From positions 25,169,144-25,233,143 of the forward strand of contig OU342634.1 in assembly GCA_910589415.1 (NCBI GenBank): a DNA stretch of 64,000 nucleotides. The letters are read 5' to 3'. Source of the DNA: Malachius bipustulatus (lineage: Eukaryota > Arthropoda > Insecta > Coleoptera > Melyridae). How positions within the stretch are numbered: the stretch's first letter is position 1; each line of letters starts with the position of its first letter. The notes under the pieces are model-generated. The model searched no databases. It saw nothing but the letters and a program-made list of their open reading frames with translations, and was not told the DNA's origin. The translations under genes and the position numbers were made by a program. Positions 23,201-35,100 of this stretch are shown here, piece after piece.

Positions 23201-24540
23201 AATCGACTTTGACTTGTTTTAACTATATGTTTGACAATTTCTTTTTTTTTACATTTTGTCTTTTGTCGTTTGGGATTTTCCGAGGGATTTTCTGTTGTTT
23301 TTTTATGGCAGTTGTTTTTTGTTTGTTGAGCTGATCGGTGTCGACTGTTGACTCTCATTATAATAAATATATTGTATTTGTTATGTTTATAAGTATATTA
23401 TGTATATTTATTTGTGTTGGTCATGCATGTTGAAAAAAATAGAGTAAAAAATAGTCTCGTAAAATTTTGTATTACGATACGAACAATATGGCCAAATGTT
23501 TGTAGAGCTTTTTTTGACAAATTTTGTAAAATTTGTATTGGCTGCAAAATCCTTACTTATTAGAATTAAAAATTTAACGAGACTATTTTCATTTTGTAGG
23601 TAGGTACATATGAACATAAAAAAAATATACTTGTCATTGTGCTTTTATAGATTTTGTATTTGGGTTGGTGTAGGTAGTAAAAAAAATCGAATTTTATTTG
23701 TACATAGGTATAAAAGGTATAGTACTCTTTGCTTCATCGTCGAATAATTTGCAATTTTTAAAAACTGCTGTGTCAGTTATTTTTTAATTGATCTGAAATT
23801 GGCATTTAAACATTTCACATCCAATTAGGAATCAAGACCAAGTAGGCTATGGAATGGAATATTTTCTTCTTTAATTGAACCTGTCGATCAACGTCTAAAA
23901 AAAGACAGAGCCGACATAAAATATTATCGTGGCCCACTTCGGTCATACATTCTACTGATGCCGTGTTAAAAGTTGATCGGAAAAAAATGAGGATGCGGTT
24001 GATTTTCGCGGATTAGTGATCTTTTTCTATTACTTCCAGGCTATATGCGTTATGTGGTGACGGTTTTTGAAATCATATTTTCCGAAGTATTTTTCTTTTC
24101 AGCAATTTGATTATAAAGAAACTAGCAACTCCAATAATAACTCTACACCCTGTATAAATGAATATATAGTTACGGCACGTGGGTTCGAAAAAATCTCGAG
24201 TAAAACTTTTTTTTTGACTGGGTAGGTGTAGGTATTTACTACTTTTTTTCATGTACTTCGGTAACTCTCCTGTTTGGAGATTAGGTATTATTATTATCTC
24301 GATTTTACTTGGTGATGAAACATTTACTGCGTTCTCTTCTCTAGAACTAGGTTTAGGAGAGAGACCAATAATAATTATTGTAACTAAAAAATTCTTCGAC
24401 TATTGCGATTCATGGGGCATGACTCATAGCAACAGAGGCAACGCAGCGAAACGAAATATTTGGAAATTATAATCGACCTGTGTAGTAGGTACCTACCGAC
24501 GTCGTTCGTTAACATATTTTAATGCTTATGAAATAATTAG
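20252..24540. other. Region upstream of dsp1, mostly repeats
   Basis: No coding sequence is seen. It has many T-runs of 9-16 bases, a foldback element at 21651-22405, ATA-type microsatellites near 21340, and frequent TAGGTAGGTACCTA-type runs. Confidence 0.4.
21651..22405. mobile_element. Foldback element of about 755 bp
   Basis: Its ends CAGGGTAGCTAGAAA and TTTTCTAGCTATCCTG are inverted. Arms of about 300 bp pair at lower identity, for example TATAAACAAGTGAGAA near 21850 with CACTTGTTTATAA near 22140. It is one of several elements here whose ends begin CAGGGT. Confidence 0.65.
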
Positions 24541-24544
24541 ACGG

Positions 24545-24800
24545 ATTTTGCTGGGCGCGGAAGAGTTTTGTGTGAGTCTATCTCTATCGACCGCCCAGTC
24601 GGCCATGAGATGTAGCCGAGGGGAAGCGGGGAACGGGAGAGGTACTGGTTTCGTAGTTCGCCGTTAAACCGCTGCGTGTGAGGGAGCCACCGCCGCTCTC
24701 CGTGTATTGGCGTCCTTCGTCATCGCCGCGTTGCCGGATCGACGCGGCCGTCACCGGGGTACTTTCCACTCGCCGCTCGCTCGTCTCTCGTCCTCGTCTC
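24545..24800 (+). promoter_or_regulatory. dsp1: GC-rich island, likely dsp1 promoter or 5' exon
   Basis: A block of about 250 bp rich in CpG (GCCGCCGCT, CGCCGCGTTGCC, CGACGCGGCCGTC) in AT-rich surroundings, 1.4 kb before the dsp1 coding start. Such islands in AT-rich insect DNA usually mark promoters or 5'UTR exons. No initiator or TATA element stands out. The (TAGG)n run at about 24865-24880 follows it. Confidence 0.4.
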
Positions 24801-25419
24801 TGATTCGGCCTGCGTCGTATTATTTTTTCAAATTAGTCCCGGCACGATTGATTTTTTATTTTAACTAGGTAGGTAGGTAGGCTGATATCGACTCGTGCTT
24901 GTTTTGGTAGGGTCGACGAATTTTAATTTTAATATTATATTAGATAATTATTTGATTTTATTTTTAAAATCTTGAAAACAATAGTTTCAATTGATTTTGT
25001 AACCTAGCTGGGTTTTGTAGTAGCATTGATTTTTGAGTAAAAGCAGCAGTGATTTCAGTTCGACCGGCGTTTCAATAGAAGTAATGTGCTGGTAACCAAT
25101 CAAAAAGTAGTTGCAGGTTTTGGCGGGTTTATTTAAAATGTGTATGTTGTCGCAGAAATCTTGTCGTTATTTATTTTTTTTAGTTGATTTTTGTCTTATT
25201 ATTGAGGAATTTGAAGACTCCTAGCCCTAAATCATTTTTGTATATTTTAATATTATGGCGATCTCCGAAATAAATTCTTTCAATTAATAATTAATAAAAA
25301 TAAATTGTGCCCGAAATTATTATTCTATTCATGTTTCCTTCACATTTTTCATATTATTGGTGTCTGAGAAAATCGTTGTTTTAAAATGAGCGTAGAATTC
25401 AAATATCCCGCTGAAACTA

Positions 25420-26002
25420 CTAGCACCGGTTAGTTCGTCGAACATTGGGCCCGCTGCAACAACGGTCGATCCGAATCGTACTGGAGAACGAGTCCCCCCT
25501 CCTCCGTGCCTAGGTTAGACGTTCGAGCAGTGTGGCAACGTCGCCCGTTTGACCTATCGCCTGCCTGATGCCCGCGTTCTTCTCTGTGTGTGTGTGTATG
25601 TGTGTGCTGCACGGTTTACCGATCCCGCGCTCTGCCTTTCGTGAACCGAACGTGAACGTGCAGCGGCAGCCGTGCGCTGAAATATTAAAACACAAAGACA
25701 CAGATCGACAGATCCCGCGCTCCGGCCGTTTTCCACGAAAGTTATCCCGCGAGTTCCCCGCTGTGTTCCGGAAAGTTATGTGTGCTTGTGATTGTGGCGG
25801 CGGCGATGGGTGATGACGGTAATAGCGTGCCGTGCATAATCGAGAGGGTCGAGAATAATAATTGAACGCGGTCCCGGTCGTAGTCGTGCGACTTGTATTT
25901 TAGTTGTATGGTGTGAGAGCCGCGGCGAGAGGGTTGGAGCCGTGCGCGAGCATTGCCGAGTCGCCCCTCCTTGACGCCAGAGATAACGAACAACAGAAAT
26001 TA
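25420..26002 (+). other. dsp1: dsp1 5' untranslated leader (candidate)
   Basis: GC-rich sequence directly before the dsp1 start codon, with a (TG)n run at about 25585-25605. It contains upstream ATGs. One at 25904 is in frame with dsp1 and would add 33 residues, but the added sequence does not resemble the family N-terminus I know. Confidence 0.45.
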
Positions 26003-26154
26003 ATGTCGGAGCACCAGCAGCACCACTCGTCGGGTGCCTGGGGCGCGCGCGAAGAGGCCGCGATGTGGTGGTCGGGAGCCCTGGAACAGCAGCAGCAGCA
26101 GCAACAGCAGCTCTTGCAACAGCAACAACAACAGATAAATTCCCAACAGCAGCA

Positions 26155-26186
<32 letters not shown>

Positions 26187-29100
26187 AGCAACAACAGCAA
26201 AATCATCACGAGGCGGTGAACAGTAGTGCCGGTGCTTCGGCGACGCACCAGCTGTTCTCGTACAAGATGGCCAGCAGCTTCCAGAATCCGTCGCCGGTTA
26301 GCGCCAATTCTGCGTCGCCGACGAGCCCGCTCGGCGCTGCCGGGATACGCGGCTACGATTACAGGCTGACCGGCGGCAGTCCGGGCGCGATGGGGGCCCC
26401 GGCTCAGGCGCCCGCCCAATGGTGGTACCCCCCATCCACCATGGACAATATGCACACGGCGCTGCAGAGCATGCAGTCGCAGCAACAGAGAATGCCACCT
26501 GTACAGACGCCCCCTCCCTCGGTACGTAGCAATCCGGCTACCTAAGAGTAAGAGCGGACAGCATCCGGCTTTGCTGGCCTGGCCTGGCACAAGAACCGTG
26601 CCGCCGTCGTGTCCCTCCCCGCGTCCCCCCCTGAATAACTGGGAATTATTATTTTTATTATTACTTGCCGTAACCGTAAAACAGGTGTCGTGGTATTAAT
26701 CTTGACATTCCAATCCAAGGGATTGGTATTCCTGTCGAAAAACTGTTTAAATCAAAATAGGTAGCTAACGTCAAACGTTAGAAAAAGTACCTACCTACAT
26801 ACTTGATTTGTAGAATGAATTTTATCGTAATGAGGGTTTAGGTATAACAAAATATAAACAGAAACATGGATTCTGGCAGTCGAGGGTAGAGGAGTTGGGC
26901 CGATTTTGCTTTAACTGACAAAACTTCTTGTCATTTTGAGGTGCTGCTTTCATTAAACCGGCACCTAACTCGAATCAAACTTCAGTTTTTGGAATTCGCT
27001 AATTGGTTGACTTGTCAGCTAGAAAAGGTACCTAATCCTAATGGTTGGTTTTTTGAAATTTGATTTTCGATCTCTAGTTTTTATTATTTTTAAAGTTGTT
27101 TTTTCTGGTTAGTTCCGAAGGCTGTTCTAATGGTTTCTTTTTGCATTATTTTGAGCAGAAAGCAAAACTTGGTTAGGATTTTTTTTGAGGGATTTTTAGA
27201 TGATGCCTACCTATGATGAGACAATTTTTGGTGCTTGCTTGACTTGATTGATCTCTTGTAAATTAGATCAAGGTTCGCGTTTGGTTTTTATAGTTTTATC
27301 TTAATTTCCTGATTCATCTTATCATATTTTTTCGAAGAAATCTGATTGATTTTTAGAGGCGATTTTGATATTCAAAAGTCGGTCTTGCAACCAAAATGAT
27401 ATTGTTGCTTTGTTTCATTTCCTTTTGACGAGCTGCGAAAAATATTTACGTCGTTATGCCTGATTTTGCTAGCTGCCTTGAACTGTCGGTTATGTGGCCA
27501 AACTCCAAGGGGTGCTCTTTAAGTATTTTTAAGAAGAAAAGTTCATATAAAAATGGGTCCGAAAATGCATAGCTTTAAAAAAAAATGGATATTCGTAAAT
27601 ATCTCGATACTCTTTTATTCGATTTTGTTGAAATTTGGCAATTCTGTTTGTAGTATAACAAGAAGGGTAATCCTGTTGTTTAGTCTTCCAAAACACTCCT
27701 CACATGCCCATTCCACTTTTTCCACTCGCGTCGCTCAGAGCAGTCACAACGTTGCTGCATTAAATCAGGTCTTTGGTCAGGGTAGGTTTTATTTTTATTT
27801 TAGAGACATTTAAAGGAAAAAAAAAAACCTACCCTGACCAAAGACCTGATTTAATGCAGCAACGCTGTGAGCGTGGCGAGTGGAAAAAGTGGAATGGACA
27901 TGTGAGGGGTGTTTTGGAAAACTAAACAACAGGATTACCACAAGAAGATAATTTAGTCCCAATTATTATTAAAATTATTAAGTCTAGTGGCGTCACGGAA
28001 GACAGTTTAACTAATATTTTTGACAAAAAATTGCGCGCCACTGACTTTTTAATCATGTTTTTTTTTTTTAGAATTAAGCTACAAACTACAAATACATTTA
28101 TCTCTTGAGTTTTTTTCATATCTTGCTTTGTTTTCGAGAAACAAAATAAAAGTTGGACACCCTGTGTCGTAAAAACTATGTATTTTCATCCCTTGGAGTT
28201 GGGCCACATACTTAAATAACACCCTGTATTTTGAAAAATTGCAAAAAAATTAAAAAAAAAAACAACAATTTTAGTAGGTATCAGCAACCATAACCATCCA
28301 TATTATGCACTGCAAGAAATCAATTTCGCAGAACGGGCAGAATCTTAGGTACCTACCTATATGAGGAAAATTTCCTGCTTGTCCTTTGTCTGAAATTGCT
28401 TTTTTGTTACATCATTTCATAAAGTTGTCACATTGTCATTTTAGTTTCAAAATGACATTCTATTGCGCAATTGTGCTTAAAAGCGACATAAATGACAATT
28501 AAAAGCAAGTTTTCATGAATTATCACGAAACTGTCACTTTGACAATTCCAAAGACTCCAATCTGTAGAGCTCACAAATTTATATTTTTTGACTACTTTTT
28601 ACGAGACTTTTTAGAATTCATGAATTGTTGCTTGGTGATTTAACGAAAAATCTCGTCACTTTCGGCCTTCTTTGAAACCAAGAAAAAGCAATTTATGAAT
28701 TTATTGTAAGTCGTCCAAAAATATAAATTTGTTGACTTAATAAGAGATCGTTCTTTTATATTGTCAAAGTAACAGTATCATGAAGCTTAATTATTGGAAT
28801 TAAACTTCCTTTTAATTGTCATTTATGTCGCTTTTAAGCACCATAATTGCCTAATAGAATGTCATTTTGAAACTAAAATGGCAAATTGTCAACTTTGTGA
28901 AACGTTTTAAGAATTACTGCACACTTTTTCGTATCTGACATATTGGTAGGCATTTTTTTTTTTAACTTCCTGATCTTATCCCCAAAAAAACTCATTTTCT
29001 GTTTATGTTGAAGGTATGAAAGGTTTGCCTTCAATAATTTGTATCCCCTGTTTGTTACATAATATTTTAAAGTTTTCGTGATTGCTTCTTAACGGTCTTT

Positions 29101-32100
29101 CTTTTTGCATTGGATAAAAAATGGCGTTTCTTGTTTTTTTTTTTGCAGCACAATTCTAATGAGTGGTGAACAAGTCTTTCCTGGTATTTCAGATGAATTT
29201 TTGCATCATAACCCATTACGAATTTTAATTTCTCGTATTGGGTATTTTTAAAAACTTTTTGAGTAAGTTCTTGAGTTGTAAACTTCCTATGAAGTGGATG
29301 TTTTTTGGCATTTAATTTACAAATTTCACATTAAGGATCAATGTTTTTAGAGCCTTTTTATCTAAAAACTGTCTGAGGTATAATATCCTGAAATTTGGCA
29401 ACATATTGATAAGTTTGACAAAGTTATGGGTTTTTTTTTATAAAAACTTACCAGATAGTATGGTTTTAACACCCTTGTAGGAAAGTGTATTGAATAGAAT
29501 AATTATGATACCTACTGTGGAAGTTTTTTCGTTATCATTTTGATTGTCAAATGTTCCTTTTTTATACCACGTTTTTTTATTAACTCGTTTTGTCTCGACT
29601 CTTGTCTGTGGTACAAATCTTGAAATCGATTTTAAATTAACTTACCGAAGAGCTAGAGACTTGATACTTTACACATGGTTCAGAACTGGATGACACTGCA
29701 ATACTAACTCGCTTTCTTGTCTGTCCGGTAAAAATTTCGGACTGCACGCTCAAAACGTTTCAAAGATCAAATTGCTTATTCTATTGGCCCCTTGACTCAT
29801 TCTATTAAGGAAAAAGTTGCTGTTGAGTCCGCAAATGCACTATTTTTGAGATAGAGGGTATCAAAAAATATTATTTCATCATTTTTATCTCAGGAATTGT
29901 TAGAGAGACTTAAAACGGAGACTTTGGGATTGAGCAGTTTTTTTTTTGCCCTTAATTTTCCGACACATGTTTTGAAACATCCAAAGCGATAAATTGCCGT
30001 TTTTCTCGAACACAGCTCACGTTAGCAATTATGGCCAAGAGTACCTTTTTTGTGTATAAAATATTGTCGGTTTAAAATGAGCTTTTAAAATGTCATGCAA
30101 TTTGCCCAATATTGTAGATATTAGCAAAAAGTAGCAAATAGCAATCGTAAGATATGTATATACATAAAAGTTAAGCTCTGTACCTCAAAACGGTTCCCAA
30201 GATATCATTAAAAACCTATAAGAAAAGTATTTCTTTGTCACCCTGTATCTCAAAAACATTTCATAAAAAACTCATTTGCGGACACGCGCTAACAGAAAAA
30301 AAATAAAAAATCATTAGAAAATCAAGTTAGTCACGCTTCGACTAGCCACGCTTTGGGCCATCGGGGAGAGGGATTTTGATTTTAATTTCCAGCAGAATTT
30401 TTTTTTCCGTAACTTACGAATTGATTGGAAAATATGTGGTTTGTTTTTTGTTGATAATAACATCATTATAAGTATAACATTTCAGACCATTTTCAGCATA
30501 AAATTTCATACTTTTTTCAGTAAAAAAAAGTTCAGTTTATTAAGTCCGTATGGCCCAAACCGTGGCTGGCCATTATTATAAAACGTTCGACCTTTCTCAG
30601 TAAAATTTGTTTTTTTTCAGTTGTCCCTCTCTTTAGCCGAAAATGTGTGGCTGGCCGAAGCGTGGGGCCTGGCTAACTTGATTTGGGTAGAAAGTGAGCC
30701 TAAGAATCGTCCTCTAAAATTTTTCGGACTTATTTAGGATATTAGATAATTTATTGACTTTTCTTTCTTATATCTTTATTGAAATGTCAGGTCAGGTCAG
30801 GTCAGGTGTCTCATTCTGAATTATTAAATAAAAAGCGCGATAAAAAGGTATTCTTTCTGTGTTATCGTATCTCTTGTCTTCTATAGCAACTGTAGCTAGT
30901 TCTTTCTTTCATATATTCGTTGAATTTATTTGCTCTGTTATCTCTGGTTGGGAACACGTTGTTTAATTTTTTCTAAGGAATTTTGTTTGTAACAAGTAAC
31001 AAATATAAAATCTACGTCAAAACTTGTTGAACGGGAAATCATCGAGCGAAGTATTTTCTTCAAGTTCTTTAAACTGCTCCTCGTGATTTTTCTTGGACAG
31101 GTTTGAGGATTACTTTTACTCTTGGAGCTCTTATTCTGTTTTCGAATTTAAAATCTCGAGAAGTTTCAAGAGAGATTGAGATTGTTCTGGTTTACTTTCT
31201 CTGCGGGCGGCTCTGTCCGTCCCGGCATCTCGCTCGCGTAGGTTGTAGTTCCGTGTTACGTAGGTACACCTACGTTGGTTTTCTGATCAATAATCGAGAG
31301 CGCGTTTGAAAATTTAATTTTTTCGACGGTATCTTGGGATTTTTTTTACTTGCCAGTTCGCTTATCGTTAATTTGAATAATCGGATTAATAAAAAAAATA
31401 TTATAAGTAGTTACGTGTCATTTTGGTAATGGCTTTTGACTTTTGTAGAAATTGCAATCGTTTGTTCACTGGAAATTTTTATTTGTCCGCGATTGTCAAT
31501 CTAGTTGATGTTAAAGTTTGGAGCATAATTAATAATTCCGTTGTGACGTTGCTATGAAAAATTTAAAATCCCACTTCTGGCGTATTACACATTGTTGTAT
31601 GACAAGTATGACGTAATAATGACCAATGACGTCATTATTATGATTTTTCGATTTTTCATATAGCAACCCCGCACTTGAGATACATACATCGTTGCAAAGG
31701 TCCTTGAAAGAAAAATATTTCACGCGGGTGAAGTTAGCAACGAAAACTTAGCAACTGGAGTGGTTAAACATCCGGCTGCTCTACGATGATAATTTAATTA
31801 CATAATCTGCTATTATTGCTTGAACGGGGTTGATCTTTCTCCTTCGTTTGGAAAAATAAAAAGCCCAGCAACGCATCAAGGGCAATTTTTTAGCCGAAAA
31901 TCGAAAATTACAACACCTGAATATGCGGACCCGGAATTTTAAAAAATCACGGTTGCAATTTTCGATTTTGGGCTATTAAAACTGCCCTTGATGCGTTGGC
32001 TGCGCTTTTTATTTTCCAAAATGAAGGCCAAAGATCCGGGCCCAGAACGGCCACCGTGATTTTTTGAAATTCCGAATCCGCATATTCAGGTGTTGCAAAA

Positions 32101-35100
32101 TTTTAGATTTTCGGCTATAAAAACTGCCCTTAATGCGTTGCCGGGGTTTTCATTTTTCCAAACCAATGAGAAAGATCAACCCCGTTCAAGCAATAATAGC
32201 AGATTATGTAATTAAATTATCATCGTACCGGAGCCGGATGTTTAGCCACTCCCGTTGCTAACTTCACCCGAGTGAATATTTTTCGCTAAATTAATATTTT
32301 TCACGATAAAGAAAGAAGAGGAAATGTTTTTTTTTCAAGTGGTTGTGATGCTGTAGGTAATACCATACCATTTCGCAGATCTTTCTAACTTATAAGGAGA
32401 ACCTTTTTCGAAAGTCTCGCTTTTATATTGGTAAATTCAAAAAAGTTATGGCCCGAGTTATGGCATGTCAAAGTTTCAATAATAATTGTTGCAGGTAAAC
32501 CAAAAAATGTTTTTTTTTTTTGTAATTTTCAAAAACACGCCGTGACTCTTTTAAGTTTACGAATATAAAAGTGGAACTTTCGAGAAGTGTGCTTCTTATA
32601 TATAACGAACCTCGTTTTCAAAAATAATTTTTCCTTTTTATCGTGAAAAATGAAATTAATTTAGCGAAACGATGTATTATTCTTTCAAGGACCTTTTGCA
32701 ACGATGTATCTCAGGTGCGGGGTTGCTATTGGAAAAATCATGATAATGACGTCATTGGCCGAAAACCAATGACGTAGTAAAATTAAAATATGTAAAAGAA
32801 AAGAAAACCGACCGGTCACATCGATTTAATTAGAAACGTCACATAGAGGGAATTATGATTTATTTCCAAACTTTATCATCGCTCCAAAAGAAACGTTGCA
32901 TTACATCATGCAGCACCTACAGTGTATAGGGAAAATGTCCCAGGAAACCGAGTTTGGCAATCGCTTCGATTTAGGGGTGGTGTCCCAATTTCACCGAACA
33001 TTTAAGTCAAGTTAAGCCACGCTTTCGGTCAGGAAGAGTCTGCAATAATTTTTAGCAAGTGGCCGAAAGCTGGATGGTCACGGCGTTCCGATAATTACTT
33101 TTTTTTTCAATTTACAATGATTTTATTGGGTAAAATTTTGGAATAGGTACCTATTATTATTATTATCAACAAAAACAAATCATTTATTATCCAATTTCCA
33201 TCTAATGGTAAAAGGGGAGGGGGTGCTAAAAATTATTCCAAATTCGTGGCCGAAAGTGTGGCTAACTTGACTTGGGTTCACTGAGCTGCAGAAGGATTTC
33301 TAACTAAACGGTAATCGATTCCTCTGGTGTAGCCGTCCCATCTTTGAGAGATACAGATGAAAAATCATTTTCAAGAAGAGAAAGTCGTTTTTTCTTGTTC
33401 TACTCGTTGAGAAGAGAATTTTCTTAAAAGGAAGCCGTTACTACGTTGTATTCTTTTTCACTATTATTTATTTTCTTGGTGGATAAGAATAGTGGAAGTC
33501 AATATTTACCACTTGCTGCAGGAATGTCAGCCAAACTTTTTGGATTAGTAACATTATACCGGGACCAGTGACCACCCATCCACACATTGCACCTGGTTAT
33601 TTTAATTACACCCCGTACGTGCCTTAATGAGCGTCGTTCAGACATTTTACAATTAAATGTGAAATGCAATGTGTCAGACGTCTGGATGTGAACAAACGCG
33701 AAAGGCTCATGTTACAAATTATTATTACAACCACCTTCGCTTTATCGCTTTCGCGCATTTGACAGCCAGCGTACAGTAATAATTTCTTGTAGTTTCAATT
33801 TCAAGTTCTAAGAAATTGTTCCAATTTATTGCAAGAAAAGTATTATTATTATTATTATTACGATTATGATGGTATTGTTTGAGAATTATTATTGCTTTAC
33901 TTATGTAATGGTAATAAAAAATAATAATTATTATGTGTAAGTATATTTATATTTTTGTATCTAATTGTATTTATTTTATACCTACCTACTTGAAAAAAAA
34001 CATGGCGTTGTAATAACAATTATTTTGATCGTTAAATCGCAAAATCGCTAATAATAATAATAATAAATGTTTATAATAATATAGTAATTACGGTATTAAT
34101 CAGTGTTAAAACATAGAAAGAGGCTATTGACACTCGACGCGGCACGGCGCCTCTTATCAGTTTCAGTTTTAATAAATTATTAGTTTACGTCCTATAGATA
34201 GAGACGTATGTATTATTATTATTATAGTATTTGAATAATTCATGCAAATAAATGCTTAATTTATTGCCTGTTCCGATCAGTCAGTAGTGTGAGAAGTGCG
34301 AAAATACGTCGCATCACGTGCAGAATCGCTAATATCTGTTACTACGAGCGTTGTTGCCAAAACAGTTCCGATACTGCGGTTTCAAATTTTGAGGACTTGT
34401 TTCATTTTGTCCGGATGTAACGAAAATTCGGTTATAAGATAAAAAAATTACTTGATTTTGGAATATTTCATAGTCTCACAGCGGGTCAAAAAGTTGACAT
34501 TTTTGTAATCCCTTTCATGTCAAGAATTACAAAATTGCAATATTTTTCACACAGGGTCGATATTTTCTCCAGAAACGGCCACAGATATTGAAATTTGCCC
34601 GTTAACTTCACGAAAATTTTCGAGATATTTCGCAATCATCTATAACGAACTAATTGAAATTTACTATTACATACTCTGACATTTTTGTTTTGACGTAGCA
34701 AAAATTCTAGTAAACTACTTCCCGTTATTTGAGCGACCTTTTTTTGGACGAAAATGTTTTTTTGCTCCCAGAATTGCTGATTTGGCGTCAGTGCTATTTC
34801 TGATGTGACACTAGACCACTACCACTTCCCTGCCCCCCTCCTGTCTAACCGGATTTCAAAATTGTCGTTTTTTTTTTGTATCAGATCATTCCAGTTTACA
34901 GTACCCTGCATAGGTGCTAGGGATGTGCCGAACCACGATTTGGCCGAACCACCGAAGCTTCGGCCGAAATTATGCCGAATCGCCGAATGTTCGGCAAAAA
35001 GTTCGGCTTAAAGTTCGGCAGGATAAAATAAGTCTGAATCGCGGAAAAACTGCCGATAATATTTCATTATTTGTTTGTTCATATTTTTTATTGTAGTTAT

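Noticed and set aside
24862..24882. TAGG runs as telomere-like repeat
   Set aside because: Only a few units of TAGG, whereas insect telomeres are TTAGG. Such TAGGTAGG/CCTACCTA runs are scattered through the window as microsatellite.
26000..26590. 196-codon leucine-rich frame on the minus strand
   Set aside because: It is the complement of the dsp1 polyglutamine exon; CTG/TTG codons mirror CAG/CAA. The plus-strand frame has clear Dsp1 signatures.
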